From Chlamydia crocodili (GTDB taxonomy: Bacteria; Chlamydiota; Chlamydiia; Chlamydiales; Chlamydiaceae), in NCBI RefSeq assembly GCF_018343815.1, contig NZ_CP060791.1, positions 576,113 to 640,112 of the forward strand: a stretch of DNA of 64,000 bases, given 5' to 3'. The notes under the pieces are model-generated. The model ran no database searches. It was given only the letters and a program-made list of their open reading frames with translations, and was not told the DNA's origin. The translations under genes and the position numbers were made by a program. This document shows positions 1 to 7,062 of this stretch, piece after piece; position 1 is the stretch's first letter, and each line of letters opens with the position of its first letter.

Positions 1-1
1 T

Positions 2-604
2 TATGTTGGTCAGCAGCCTGCTGTAGGAGAGAAGGCTAAAGATGTATTCCCTGGGACAGCTGATAGTGCTCGGAATAAATTAGAAACAGAACGCCAAAAA
101 GCTGCTGCATATCTTAAAAGTACACAGAACGCAGAAATAGTGCTTGAAGAACAAGTAAAAAAAGTTACTGAAGATTCAAAAATTACTAATGAACAGCGTA
201 CACGTATCATCGATTCATTGAATAATTATCGAGATAATTTAAATGCTATATCGGGATCTTTAGTATTATTACAAAACTATTTGGCTCCTTTAAGCATTGC
301 TAACGGGACTGTGGATGGGACTTTTACTGTTAATGGAGGAGAAGAACAGTGGCAAGCTCGATTAGAGATCTTAGAGGATGCCTTAGTATCGGGATTATCG
401 GGTAATGCTATCAATGGGGGTATGTTCCCACTGCAGGCAACTATACAATCTGATCAGCAATCTTTTGCTGATATGGGTCAAAACTACCAGTTAGAATTAC
501 AAATGCATTTAACATCTATGCAACAGGAATGGACGGTTGTTGCGACTTCTTTACAAGTGTTAAACCAAATGTATTTGAGTTTGGCTAGAAGTTTGATGGG
601 ATAG
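2..604 (+). CDS. C-terminal part of a probable T3S effector (DUF582-like), 5' end outside window
   Basis: The reading frame is open from the left edge to the TAG that ends at 604, so the gene starts upstream and about 200 codons are visible. The visible part is rich in Gln, Glu and Leu and looks helical; it ends in a Trp-containing amphipathic segment (motif EWTVVATSLQVLNQMYLSL). From memory, this resembles the C-terminal domain of the chlamydial DUF582 family (CT619/620/621/711/712 type), which are T3S substrates. No membrane segment or enzyme motif is visible. The family call rests on recalled similarity, so it is moderate; an unrelated Chlamydia-specific helical protein is the alternative. 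Confidence 0.6.
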   Translation, partial: YVGQQPAVGEKAKDVFPGTADSARNKLETERQKAAAYLKSTQNAEIVLEEQVKKVTEDSKITNEQRTRIIDSLNNYRDNLNAISGSLVLLQNYLAPLSIANGTVDGTFTVNGGEEQWQARLEILEDALVSGLSGNAINGGMFPLQATIQSDQQSFADMGQNYQLELQMHLTSMQQEWTVVATSLQVLNQMYLSLARSLMG

Positions 605-650
605 CATCTTTCTTAAAATTATGAGAAAAATCTTATAATTTAGCGGTGGT

Positions 651-666
651 TGGCATGATTCTCGCT
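651..666 (+). promoter_or_regulatory. sigma54 (RpoN)-type -24/-12 promoter
   Basis: TGGCATG (651-657), four bases, then TCGCT (662-666). The layout matches the sigma54 consensus TGGCACG-N4-TTGCW with two mismatches and exact spacing. Transcription would start near 676, about 33 bases before the ATG at 709. From memory, the C. trachomatis counterpart CT652.1 is one of the described sigma54-dependent genes. Confidence 0.75.
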
Positions 667-708
667 CCTTATCTTCTTGTGAAAGCAAGAAAAGATGGGG
701 AGGAAATT

Positions 709-885
709 ATGTCCACGCCGCATATTCAACAAGAATTAGCACGTTTAGAATTCATTAATGATCAGCTACGTACAGAACTAGAATATGTAAATACGTTATT
801 GTGTGATATAGGATTTCCTGAAGGACTAACTACTATCAAAGCAATAGCTAAAGAAGTTCTTACAGAAGATGATTTCTTAGATTAA
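709..885 (+). CDS. Small conserved chlamydial protein, CT652.1-like
   Basis: A 58-residue acidic protein (N-terminus MSTPHIQQELARLEF) with a predicted helical N-terminal half. It has no signal peptide, membrane segment or recognised domain. I chose the ATG at 709 because GGGGAGG lies 6-7 bases upstream and because the in-frame start at 646 would lie before the predicted transcription start. The gene stands alone on the plus strand, and its stop codon overlaps by 4 bases the end of the convergent lptB. The promoter suggests control by RpoN and its response regulator, probably late in development. Function unknown. Confidence 0.75.
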   Translation: MSTPHIQQELARLEFINDQLRTELEYVNTLLCDIGFPEGLTTIKAIAKEVLTEDDFLD

Positions 886-1604
886 TAAGAGAAGGAATCT
901 CCAAGATAGTGCTGCTTTACCATAGGATTGGCTATCATTTGTGAGGAAGATCCCTCAAAGAAGATCTTCCCATCAATAATGAGGTAGCAGCGATCAGCTA
1001 TAGAAAGTAGTTCTTTAGCGTTATGATCCGTAATGAGAATGCCAATACCACGACTAGAGAGAATTTTAATTAAGTATTTTACGTTTTGAATAACGAGTGG
1101 ATCAACGTTTGCAAAAGGCTCATCAAGTAAAAGAACACTAGGGTTTAAAGCTAATACACAAGCGATTTCCAATCTCCGTCGTTCTCCTCCAGACAATGTT
1201 CCTGCTTTTTTATTAATGCATGAGGCTAACTGTAGATCATCGATTAGTGTGTCTAAAAGGTGGGATTGCTGTTTCCTAGCTTTGTAGATGATCTCCAAGA
1301 TGCAGATGAGATTTTCTTTTACTGTAAGATCTTTGAAAACTGTAGGCTCTTGAGCTAGATAACCAATACCTAATCTTGCCCGGTGATCCATTGTTCTTTT
1401 AGTAACGTCAGTATTTTTAAAGATAATCTTTCCTGAATCGGGACGGATCAATCCTACTGTAAGATAGAAAGCTGTTGTTTTCCCTGCACCATTGGGGCCT
1501 AAAAGTCCGACAACCTCTCCTGCATTTACCTCAAAAGAGACATCATTAGTGACGGGTTTTTTGTTATATTTTTTTACTAAATTACAAACAGAAAGTATCG
1601 GCAT
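882..1604 (-). CDS. lptB: LPS export ABC transporter ATP-binding protein LptB
   Basis: A 240-residue ATPase of the LptB/YhbG family that powers extraction of LPS from the inner membrane. Visible are Walker A GPNGAGKT (residues 36-43), a Q-loop at YLAQEP, the signature LSGGERRR, Walker B VLLLDEPFANVDP and the H-loop ITDH. Length and the LptB-type sequence around the D-loop fit the family rather than an amino-acid importer. It lies 6 bases downstream of a one-span membrane protein and then kdsA, so KDO synthesis and LPS transport form one minus-strand operon. The permeases LptF/G are not in this window. Confidence 0.9.
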   Translation of the reverse strand: MPILSVCNLVKKYNKKPVTNDVSFEVNAGEVVGLLGPNGAGKTTAFYLTVGLIRPDSGKIIFKNTDVTKRTMDHRARLGIGYLAQEPTVFKDLTVKENLICILEIIYKARKQQSHLLDTLIDDLQLASCINKKAGTLSGGERRRLEIACVLALNPSVLLLDEPFANVDPLVIQNVKYLIKILSSRGIGILITDHNAKELLSIADRCYLIIDGKIFFEGSSSQMIANPMVKQHYLGDSFSY

Positions 1605-1610
1605 AAAAAC

Positions 1611-2096
1611 TCACTTTCTCAATAAAGATAAGGATAAGGTTTTCATGCCTCCTACAGCGCGTTCTTCGGGAGCATCGGGATCAGGATGGATAGGATCTAC
1701 ATGAAAGCGACAATCATAAATATTTAAAGAGCAATCTTGGTAGTTTAGCAAACCTCCATTGCCTTGAAATGTCATAAGCTTGTCTAGATCTTGCGTATGG
1801 ATATGCCCTGAAAGTTTGGATAAAGCTTCCTTACACGCATAATTTGCATCCGATAAATGAAGCTCCATACAGGATTTATCTACATGGCAGTTAAAAAATT
1901 GCCGTTCAGGAGAAGCTATTTGCTTATGTATTCCGAGTTTTTTAATTTTTAGAAAAGGCGGAGCCTTTTCAAAGTGCTTATTCATACAAGATACATCACA
2001 AATGCTATCTACTTTGATTATAGCGACAATTGTTGTGCAGGCAATACCGAATATTCCCAAAGAACATAACAAGCCGTAGAATAAGAATTTGGTCAT
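1611..2096 (-). CDS. Single-span, Cys-rich membrane protein, possible LptC-like (CT654 position)
   Basis: A 161-residue protein with one N-terminal hydrophobic segment (residues about 4-27) and a periplasmic part containing about eight cysteines. The ATG overlaps the kdsA stop as ATGA and the stop lies 6 bases before lptB, so the three genes are translationally linked. In E. coli the bitopic protein LptC is encoded in the same neighbourhood (kdsC-lptC-lptA-lptB). Position and topology therefore suggest an LptC-type partner, but I see no clear LptC sequence motif. This is inference from context. Confidence 0.55.
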   Translation of the reverse strand: MTKFLFYGLLCSLGIFGIACTTIVAIIKVDSICDVSCMNKHFEKAPPFLKIKKLGIHKQIASPERQFFNCHVDKSCMELHLSDANYACKEALSKLSGHIHTQDLDKLMTFQGNGGLLNYQDCSLNIYDCRFHVDPIHPDPDAPEERAVGGMKTLSLSLLRK

Positions 2097-2902
2097 ACTG
2101 AGGCCATTTCAAATGAACGTACGCAAGTAAAGAGCTGATCCCATATTGGAAGAAGAGCTTCGAAGGTCTTTAAAGGCAACATAGAAGCCGCATCACTTTT
2201 CGCTGTAATTGGGTTACAATGCGTTTCTATGAATAAACCGTGTGCTCCTGCAGCTAAGGCAGCCCGGGTTAATGTGGGGATAAACTCTGTTTGCCCGCCG
2301 CTTTGGGTTTTTAATCCTCCAGGAAGTTGAACAGAATGCGTTCCATCAAAAACCACAGGGAAACCCATAGCTGAAAGCACGGGAATAGAGCGCATATCCG
2401 AAACAAGATTATTATAACCAAAAGAGCAGCCTCTTTCAGTTAAAATAATCTTATTGTTCCCAGTAGAAAGAATCTTATCTACAGGACCCTGCATATCCCA
2501 AGGAGAAAGAAATTGGCCTTTTTTAATATTGATAATAGCATTCGTCTCTGCGGCAGAAACAAGAAGGTCTGTTTGACGACATAAAAATGCAGGAATTTGA
2601 AGAATATCGCAGACTGCAGCAGCAGCACGGGCTTCTTCAGGAGAATGTACATCTGTAAGAATTTGCACACCGAGGGTTTCTTTAACTTTAGATAGGATTC
2701 TTAAACCCTCGTTTACCCCAGGACCTCGATAAGAATTTATAGAAGAACGATTTGCCTTGTCATAACTGCTTTTGAAAATCCAATGAATACGGTCAGCATA
2801 TGGGGTGATTAATTCTTGAATTTTTGAAGCTATTTCTAACGTAGTTTCTTCTTCTTCTATAACACAAGGACCGGCAATAAGGATCATCTTATCTGAGAAC
2901 AT
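2093..2902 (-). CDS. kdsA: 3-deoxy-D-manno-octulosonate 8-phosphate synthase
   Basis: KdsA condenses phosphoenolpyruvate with arabinose 5-phosphate to KDO-8-phosphate, the first step of KDO synthesis for LPS. The 269-residue product carries the family signatures AGPCVIE near the N-terminus, [27 protein letters not shown] and [13 protein letters not shown] start at the ATG at 2902 ([12 protein letters not shown]). The frame stays open 21 codons further upstream, but that extension is not typical of KdsA. It is first in the kdsA-LptC-like-lptB operon. Its stop and the next start share ATGA. Confidence 0.95.
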   Translation of the reverse strand: MFSDKMILIAGPCVIEEEETTLEIASKIQELITPYADRIHWIFKSSYDKANRSSINSYRGPGVNEGLRILSKVKETLGVQILTDVHSPEEARAAAAVCDILQIPAFLCRQTDLLVSAAETNAIINIKKGQFLSPWDMQGPVDKILSTGNNKIILTERGCSFGYNNLVSDMRSIPVLSAMGFPVVFDGTHSVQLPGGLKTQSGGQTEFIPTLTRAALAAGAHGLFIETHCNPITAKSDAASMLPLKTFEALLPIWDQLFTCVRSFEMASV

Positions 2903-3032
2903 CACGCGCACTCTTTTTCTTCCGTTAAAAAAGCCACTATAGAGGTTTATTTGAAACAAGTCCACCCACGATTTTATGGAGAGAGCGCTCTTCGGGGAAC
3001 ACTGGGAAGTTCGACAGGGGGTCGAGTCTTAA

Positions 3033-3060
3033 TTGACTTTTTTAGATTTAGATTTATACT
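3033..3060 (+). promoter_or_regulatory. Strong sigma66 (sigma70-type) promoter for tRNA-Arg
   Basis: TTGACT (3033-3038), a 16-base spacer, and TATACT (3055-3060): both hexamers match the housekeeping consensus at 5 of 6. It points to tRNA-Arg, with a start expected near 3067 and a leader of about 70 bases. The leader contains an 8-bp hairpin (GGCTGAGG 3086-3093 / CCTTAGCC 3102-3109, one G-U pair). Confidence 0.7.
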
Positions 3061-3135
3061 AGAACCTGAATTATCCCTGTGCCTGGGCTGAGGTGACACG
3101 CCCTTAGCCGAGGTTGAATATTCCTCAATAGATCT

Positions 3136-3208
3136 GGACCGATAGCTCAGTGGATAGAGCATTCGCCTTCTAAGCGAATGGCCGCAGGTTCAAATCCTGC
3201 TCGGTCCG
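3136..3208 (+). tRNA. tRNA-Arg (anticodon TCT)
   Basis: A full cloverleaf is visible. The acceptor stem pairs GGACCGA (3136-3142) with TCGGTCC (3201-3207), with a G discriminator. The D-arm contains AGCTCAGTGGATAGAGC. The anticodon stem TTCGC/GCGAA carries loop CTTCTAA, and the T-loop is GTTCAAATC. CCA is not encoded. The anticodon reads AGA/AGG. Confidence 0.96.
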
Positions 3209-3252
3209 AATTCCTTTTTAGAAATCTTTAAATAGAAGAAGATTCTTTATTT

Positions 3253-3273
3253 GCCTGCGGAAACTCCGCAGGC
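3253..3273. terminator. Perfect 9-bp hairpin downstream of tRNA-Arg
   Basis: GCCTGCGGA and TCCGCAGGC flank a 3-base loop. It lies between tRNA-Arg and the end of khpA, which face each other, so it could stop both transcripts. Neither side has a clear T-run, so the terminator call is tentative. Confidence 0.45.
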
Positions 3274-3341
3274 TGAAACAGAATACGTTGGAGAGAATGA
3301 AATATTCTGGAAAATGTATTTAGTGGGAGAAGATTTTAAAA

Positions 3342-3578
3342 CTACTTATCTTCCATAATTTCCAAACTAACTTTTACGTTGTTTCTGCTAGCTACAGAGA
3401 CAAGTAGAGTGCGGATAGCTTTAATTGTGCGTCCCTCTTTTCCGATGATTTTACCAATATCGGGTTTCGCAACTGTTAATTCGTAGATAATCGTGTGGGT
3501 GCCTTGAACTTCTTTGATATGCACTTCCTCAGGGCGATCTACAAGGTTTTTGATAATATAAGCTAAAAAGTCTTTCAT
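3342..3578 (-). CDS. khpA: KH-domain RNA-binding protein KhpA-like
   Basis: A 78-residue single KH domain with the nucleic-acid-binding GxxG loop at residues 46-49, inside GKIIGKEGRTI. Size and sequence fit the KhpA/YlqC family, small RNA-binding proteins linked in other bacteria to cell division and ribosome biology. It sits alone on the minus strand, 119 bases downstream of the pseudouridine synthase gene. Its counterpart is CT657. Its RNA targets cannot be read from the sequence. Confidence 0.88.
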   Translation of the reverse strand: MKDFLAYIIKNLVDRPEEVHIKEVQGTHTIIYELTVAKPDIGKIIGKEGRTIKAIRTLLVSVASRNNVKVSLEIMEDK

Positions 3579-3697
3579 AAAGTAATCCTATAACTAAATT
3601 CGCGTTATCTGCGGGAGAACGGTAAAAAAATCGAACTCAGATTAATTTAATTTTAATTTGTCTGTTAAAATAATCAAACTTAATTAATGATCGATGT

Positions 3698-4675
3698 TTA
3701 TTTTATAATTGATTCAAATAATTGTTTGTTGATAACAGTTTTACTATTATGAAATTCTTTTATTATCAAGATCTTCATATCTCGGGGTAGTTTTGTTGTT
3801 AGGTTTAGGTGTTTACGTGTCTGTGGGTGGATAAAATCCAAGCTATAGGCGTGCAATTGTTGTTTGTCAAGACCATAACCGGCGTTTTTAGAGACCGATC
3901 CATAGACAGGGTCCCCTAAGATTGGGGTATTTAGATACTTCATATGAACTCTAAGTTGATGAGTCCTTCCTGTTTCTGGATGTAGGAGCACTAAACTTAA
4001 TTTTTCATTATAAGCGAGTACCTCACAATGAGTAATGGCATCCTTCCCTATGGACGAGACAGCCATTTCTTTACGCTTACTATGATGTCTGGCAAGTTTT
4101 GTTTGGATTTTAGCTGCTATCGGCTTTCCTATGCAAATAGCTAAATAACTCTTTCTTAGTTGCTTAGTTGCAAATAGTTCGCTGTAAATTTTCTTCGCTT
4201 GTCGGGTTTTTGCCGTTATTAATAACCCAGAGGTATCTTTATCTAATCGATGAATAATCCCGGGTCTCCAAGGTTCCTCAGGAAACTCTTGTTTAAGGCG
4301 TTCTCCTATTTCATGAAGCAGGGCGTGAACAACTGTCCCTTTAGTATGCCCCGGAGCAGGGTGTACCACCATATCCCTAGGTTTATTTATAACGAGAATC
4401 ATCTCATCTTCATATACCTTATTGAGAGGTATAGCTTCGGGAATAAGCTCCAAAAGCTCTTCCTTCTCTTCGATTTCAATAGAAACAGAATCTCCGGGAA
4501 CTAATTGTGTCGAAACTTTTGTCTGAATCTGCTTATTAATCGTAACGCGTTTATCTAAAATATGTTGTTGATAAAAAGCACGAGAATATTCTGAATTTTG
4601 AGAAACTAAGAATTTATCTAATCGATCGCGATTAGTTTCATTAACAATAAAAGTAAGAGAGTTATTTGATTTCAT
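3698..4675 (-). CDS. rluD: RluD-family 23S rRNA pseudouridine synthase
   Basis: A 325-residue protein with an N-terminal S4 RNA-binding domain (residues about 15-75) and a pseudouridine synthase catalytic domain. The motif GIIHRLDKDTSGLL (residues 139-152) holds the catalytic Asp145, and PETGRTHQLRVH follows later. This is the RluA/RluC/RluD superfamily; the S4 domain and length favour RluD, which modifies 23S rRNA helix 69. The exact target uridines are inferred from the family. The upstream 227 bases (4676-4902) are AT-rich and hold no gene I can support. Confidence 0.9.
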   Translation of the reverse strand: MKSNNSLTFIVNETNRDRLDKFLVSQNSEYSRAFYQQHILDKRVTINKQIQTKVSTQLVPGDSVSIEIEEKEELLELIPEAIPLNKVYEDEMILVINKPRDMVVHPAPGHTKGTVVHALLHEIGERLKQEFPEEPWRPGIIHRLDKDTSGLLITAKTRQAKKIYSELFATKQLRKSYLAICIGKPIAAKIQTKLARHHSKRKEMAVSSIGKDAITHCEVLAYNEKLSLVLLHPETGRTHQLRVHMKYLNTPILGDPVYGSVSKNAGYGLDKQQLHAYSLDFIHPQTRKHLNLTTKLPRDMKILIIKEFHNSKTVINKQLFESIIK

Positions 4676-4902
4676 TGCAATGAGCGACTTTTTTTATTAA
4701 AACATTTTAAAATAAAGAAACTTATGGTTCTAGAGAAAATCTATTACAAAATAGCTTTATTAATAAGTTCTTATACAAGGCTTATTTAATCAATTCGGTA
4801 GAGGATAATTTTGTTTTATGAATGTTTTTTTATGAAGAGTTTTCGTTTCGCAGGAGCAGTATAGTTTATTATTTTTTAGGAACGCTTTTTACATTTAAAA
4901 AT

Positions 4903-5211
4903 TTAATTAGCAGATGTTGTTAATTCAATTTGTTTAAATTGCATGCACGCTAAAAAGGTGAGCGCGTCAATGGATGTACATAAGAATGTATGAGTAAGTA
5001 GACTAGATACATGGTTTATCGATTTTTCCCATTCTTCAATTGAGCATGGAAAACGCGAAACCTCTTTAGCAAGATAGCAAGTGTCATTGTAGGAGATGAG
5101 AGAAAGGTAGAGTTCTTGATTTAGAAATGGAGCCCAACGTTTTGCAGAGTTTAAAAAACGGGAAATATCTTCTTCATTGAGAGGTAAAGCTAGAAAATAG
5201 GTGATTCCCAT
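4903..5211 (-). CDS. Hypothetical protein, second gene of a two-gene unit
   Basis: A 102-residue protein (N-terminus MGITYFLALPLNEED) with mixed hydrophobic and acidic stretches, a predicted alpha/beta content and no known motif. The frame stays open upstream to 5286, but the ATG at 5211 lies one base after the stop of the upstream gene, with AAGAG just before it, so translational coupling with this start is more likely. It probably shares a transcript with the upstream gene. Function not recognised. Confidence 0.65.
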   Translation of the reverse strand: MGITYFLALPLNEEDISRFLNSAKRWAPFLNQELYLSLISYNDTCYLAKEVSRFPCSIEEWEKSINHVSSLLTHTFLCTSIDALTFLACMQFKQIELTTSAN

Positions 5212-5212
5212 A

Positions 5213-5506
5213 CTACTCTTTATAAACAGAACGCATTTTTTTAGATGCTTTCTGAGCACGATCCATTTCTTTATGAATATTGCCAAAAGAAGAAATGAGA
5301 ATAGATTGAATAAACTTGTCGTACATCTCTTTCCCTTTTTCTTCTCCCATTTTTTGAATGAGAGCTAACCTTAACTGGTCTAAAGTGCGTACAGGACCTT
5401 CGAATGTCATGTTTGTTGGTGATAGATACTCGGGAGTATTAATCTCTTTTGCTGGTGAAGCTTCTTGAGTCTCAGCTTTTTTGATGTTGATGTAACGTGG
5501 TTCCAT
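5213..5506 (-). CDS. Small chlamydial hypothetical protein (CT659 region)
   Basis: A 97-residue charged protein. The N-terminal 35 residues are Pro/Thr/Glu-rich and look unstructured; the rest looks helical (RTLDQLRLALIQKMGEE, then a Lys-rich tail). There is no signal peptide and no known domain. It lies between parC and the gene above, and the parC stop is 113 bases upstream of its start, so read-through from parEC or its own promoter are both possible. Its position matches the small CT659 gene of C. trachomatis; identity is inferred from synteny. Confidence 0.7.
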   Translation of the reverse strand: MEPRYINIKKAETQEASPAKEINTPEYLSPTNMTFEGPVRTLDQLRLALIQKMGEEKGKEMYDKFIQSILISSFGNIHKEMDRAQKASKKMRSVYKE

Positions 5507-5619
5507 AACCCTACAGACCTTGATGCCTAGCTTAATTATGTATTTTACTACGCAGAGAAGTTATTTTCTATAATCATAAAATAAAAAATTTCAAAAAATT
5601 TTCTATTTTTTGTTTTTGA

Positions 5620-7059
5620 TTATACTAAAGTTTGTTGTTTAAGAACTGATTTCTTTTGTTTAGAAAATGATAAAACTTGTGTTTTTCTTTTTCCAAGCTC
5701 GCCGTATTTTGCTAAAAGACCTTTGAGATATTTGATTGTGAATTTCTTCATATTGCTCAGATCTTTTTCTACAGCCGTTTGTTTTTTCTCTATCGCTGCA
5801 AGATCTTTAGTGTAGTTACTTTCATTAAAGCAGAGGATTTTCTTAATAGCTAATGAAGCAAGTTGTCCCGTGGCCTGCTTACTTGGAATTTCAGGTAAGC
5901 TAGAAAGAAAAGGAGCTAAAGAGTTTAAAACAGCCTCGTGGAGATCTTCCTGAGAGACTTTATTGCCTAATTTAGAGAGATTTTCTCTGACTGTATCATA
6001 CAGACGCTGCTTAATGAAAATGTATTCTAAAGACTTATAGTAATGTTCTTGAGAGAGTTCATCATGAAGTATTTGGAGCTCTTTTTGTAAATAGCCTTCG
6101 AGAACTTCTGTATGGAGTCTTAGAATTTCAGAAACAGACGTTTCTACGGGTTTATTATTATAGATAGCCGTAGGTTTTGATGTGAGAACGACTTGGCATT
6201 CAGTATGTTGAAATAAAGGCTCAAGAATATCTTTAGCATAAACTCCTTTTGGGAGTTTTATTTCTATATGAGGTTGATCTGTTGAGAAATCTTGAATCGA
6301 ATCAATTTTAATCACACCACGTTTTGCAGCATTTTCTATGGAGCGAATTAATGTTTCTGTTGTTGTTGAAGGGCAAATTTCTTTTATGATTAGAGTTTTT
6401 TGATCCACAGTTTGAATAGAAGCACGAATCATTATAGAACCTAATCCATCTTGATATTCTGAGGCGTCCATAACGCCTCCGGAATAGAAATCAGGAAACA
6501 GAGTAAATGAACGATTATTCAAAATGGCAATTTGTGCTTCTATAAGTTCACAGAGATTATGCGGGAAGATTTTCGTTGTCATGCCTACAGCAATTCCCTC
6601 AACACCATGGAGTAAAAGCAGGGGAAGCTTTGCAGGGAGGATATCAGGCTCCTTTTCTCTTCCATCATAGGAATCATGAAAAGACATTAAATCTGTATTG
6701 AATAGAATCTCTTTAGCTAGAGGACTGAGGCGGGCTTCGATATAACGTGCAGCAGCATGAGGATCTCCCGTTAGAGGATTTCCAAAATTTCCCTGCATAT
6801 CAATTAGATAACCCTTATTTGCTAAAACGACAAGAGCTTCGACAATTGGAGCATCTCCGTGGGGATGTAATGCCATAGTACGCCCAGCAATATTGGCAAC
6901 CTTATGCATTTTGCCATCGTCCATACGAAATAGAGTCCAAAGGAGACGTCGTTGTACAGGTTTAAGGCCGTCAAGAATATGGGGAATGGCTCTTTCTAAA
7001 ATCACATAAGATGCATAGTGCATAAAATGCGTTTTAAAAAGATCTGAAACATCATGCAT
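5620..7059 (-). CDS. parC: Topoisomerase IV subunit A, short chlamydial form
   Basis: The DNA breakage-reunion subunit that decatenates daughter chromosomes. The N-terminal winged-helix domain is clear: PVQRRLLWTLF, the HPHGDAPIVE region (residues 65-74) and the catalytic tyrosine Tyr106 in ARYIEAR. At 479 residues it is much shorter than E. coli ParC (about 750) and ends after the coiled-coil tower, so the C-terminal beta-pinwheel domain is missing. Ala70 occupies the position of E. coli GyrA Ser83. It lies 3 bases downstream of parE in one transcript. It corresponds to CT660, often named gyrA_2. Confidence 0.9.
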   Translation of the reverse strand: MHDVSDLFKTHFMHYASYVILERAIPHILDGLKPVQRRLLWTLFRMDDGKMHKVANIAGRTMALHPHGDAPIVEALVVLANKGYLIDMQGNFGNPLTGDPHAAARYIEARLSPLAKEILFNTDLMSFHDSYDGREKEPDILPAKLPLLLLHGVEGIAVGMTTKIFPHNLCELIEAQIAILNNRSFTLFPDFYSGGVMDASEYQDGLGSIMIRASIQTVDQKTLIIKEICPSTTTETLIRSIENAAKRGVIKIDSIQDFSTDQPHIEIKLPKGVYAKDILEPLFQHTECQVVLTSKPTAIYNNKPVETSVSEILRLHTEVLEGYLQKELQILHDELSQEHYYKSLEYIFIKQRLYDTVRENLSKLGNKVSQEDLHEAVLNSLAPFLSSLPEIPSKQATGQLASLAIKKILCFNESNYTKDLAAIEKKQTAVEKDLSNMKKFTIKYLKGLLAKYGELGKRKTQVLSFSKQKKSVLKQQTLV

Positions 7060-7062
7060 AAA

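Noticed and set aside
2974..3162. 62-codon frame on the minus strand between kdsA and tRNA-Arg
   Set aside because: It runs through the tRNA-Arg gene and across the tRNA promoter, and its product is rich in Arg, Ser and Pro as expected from structured DNA read by chance.
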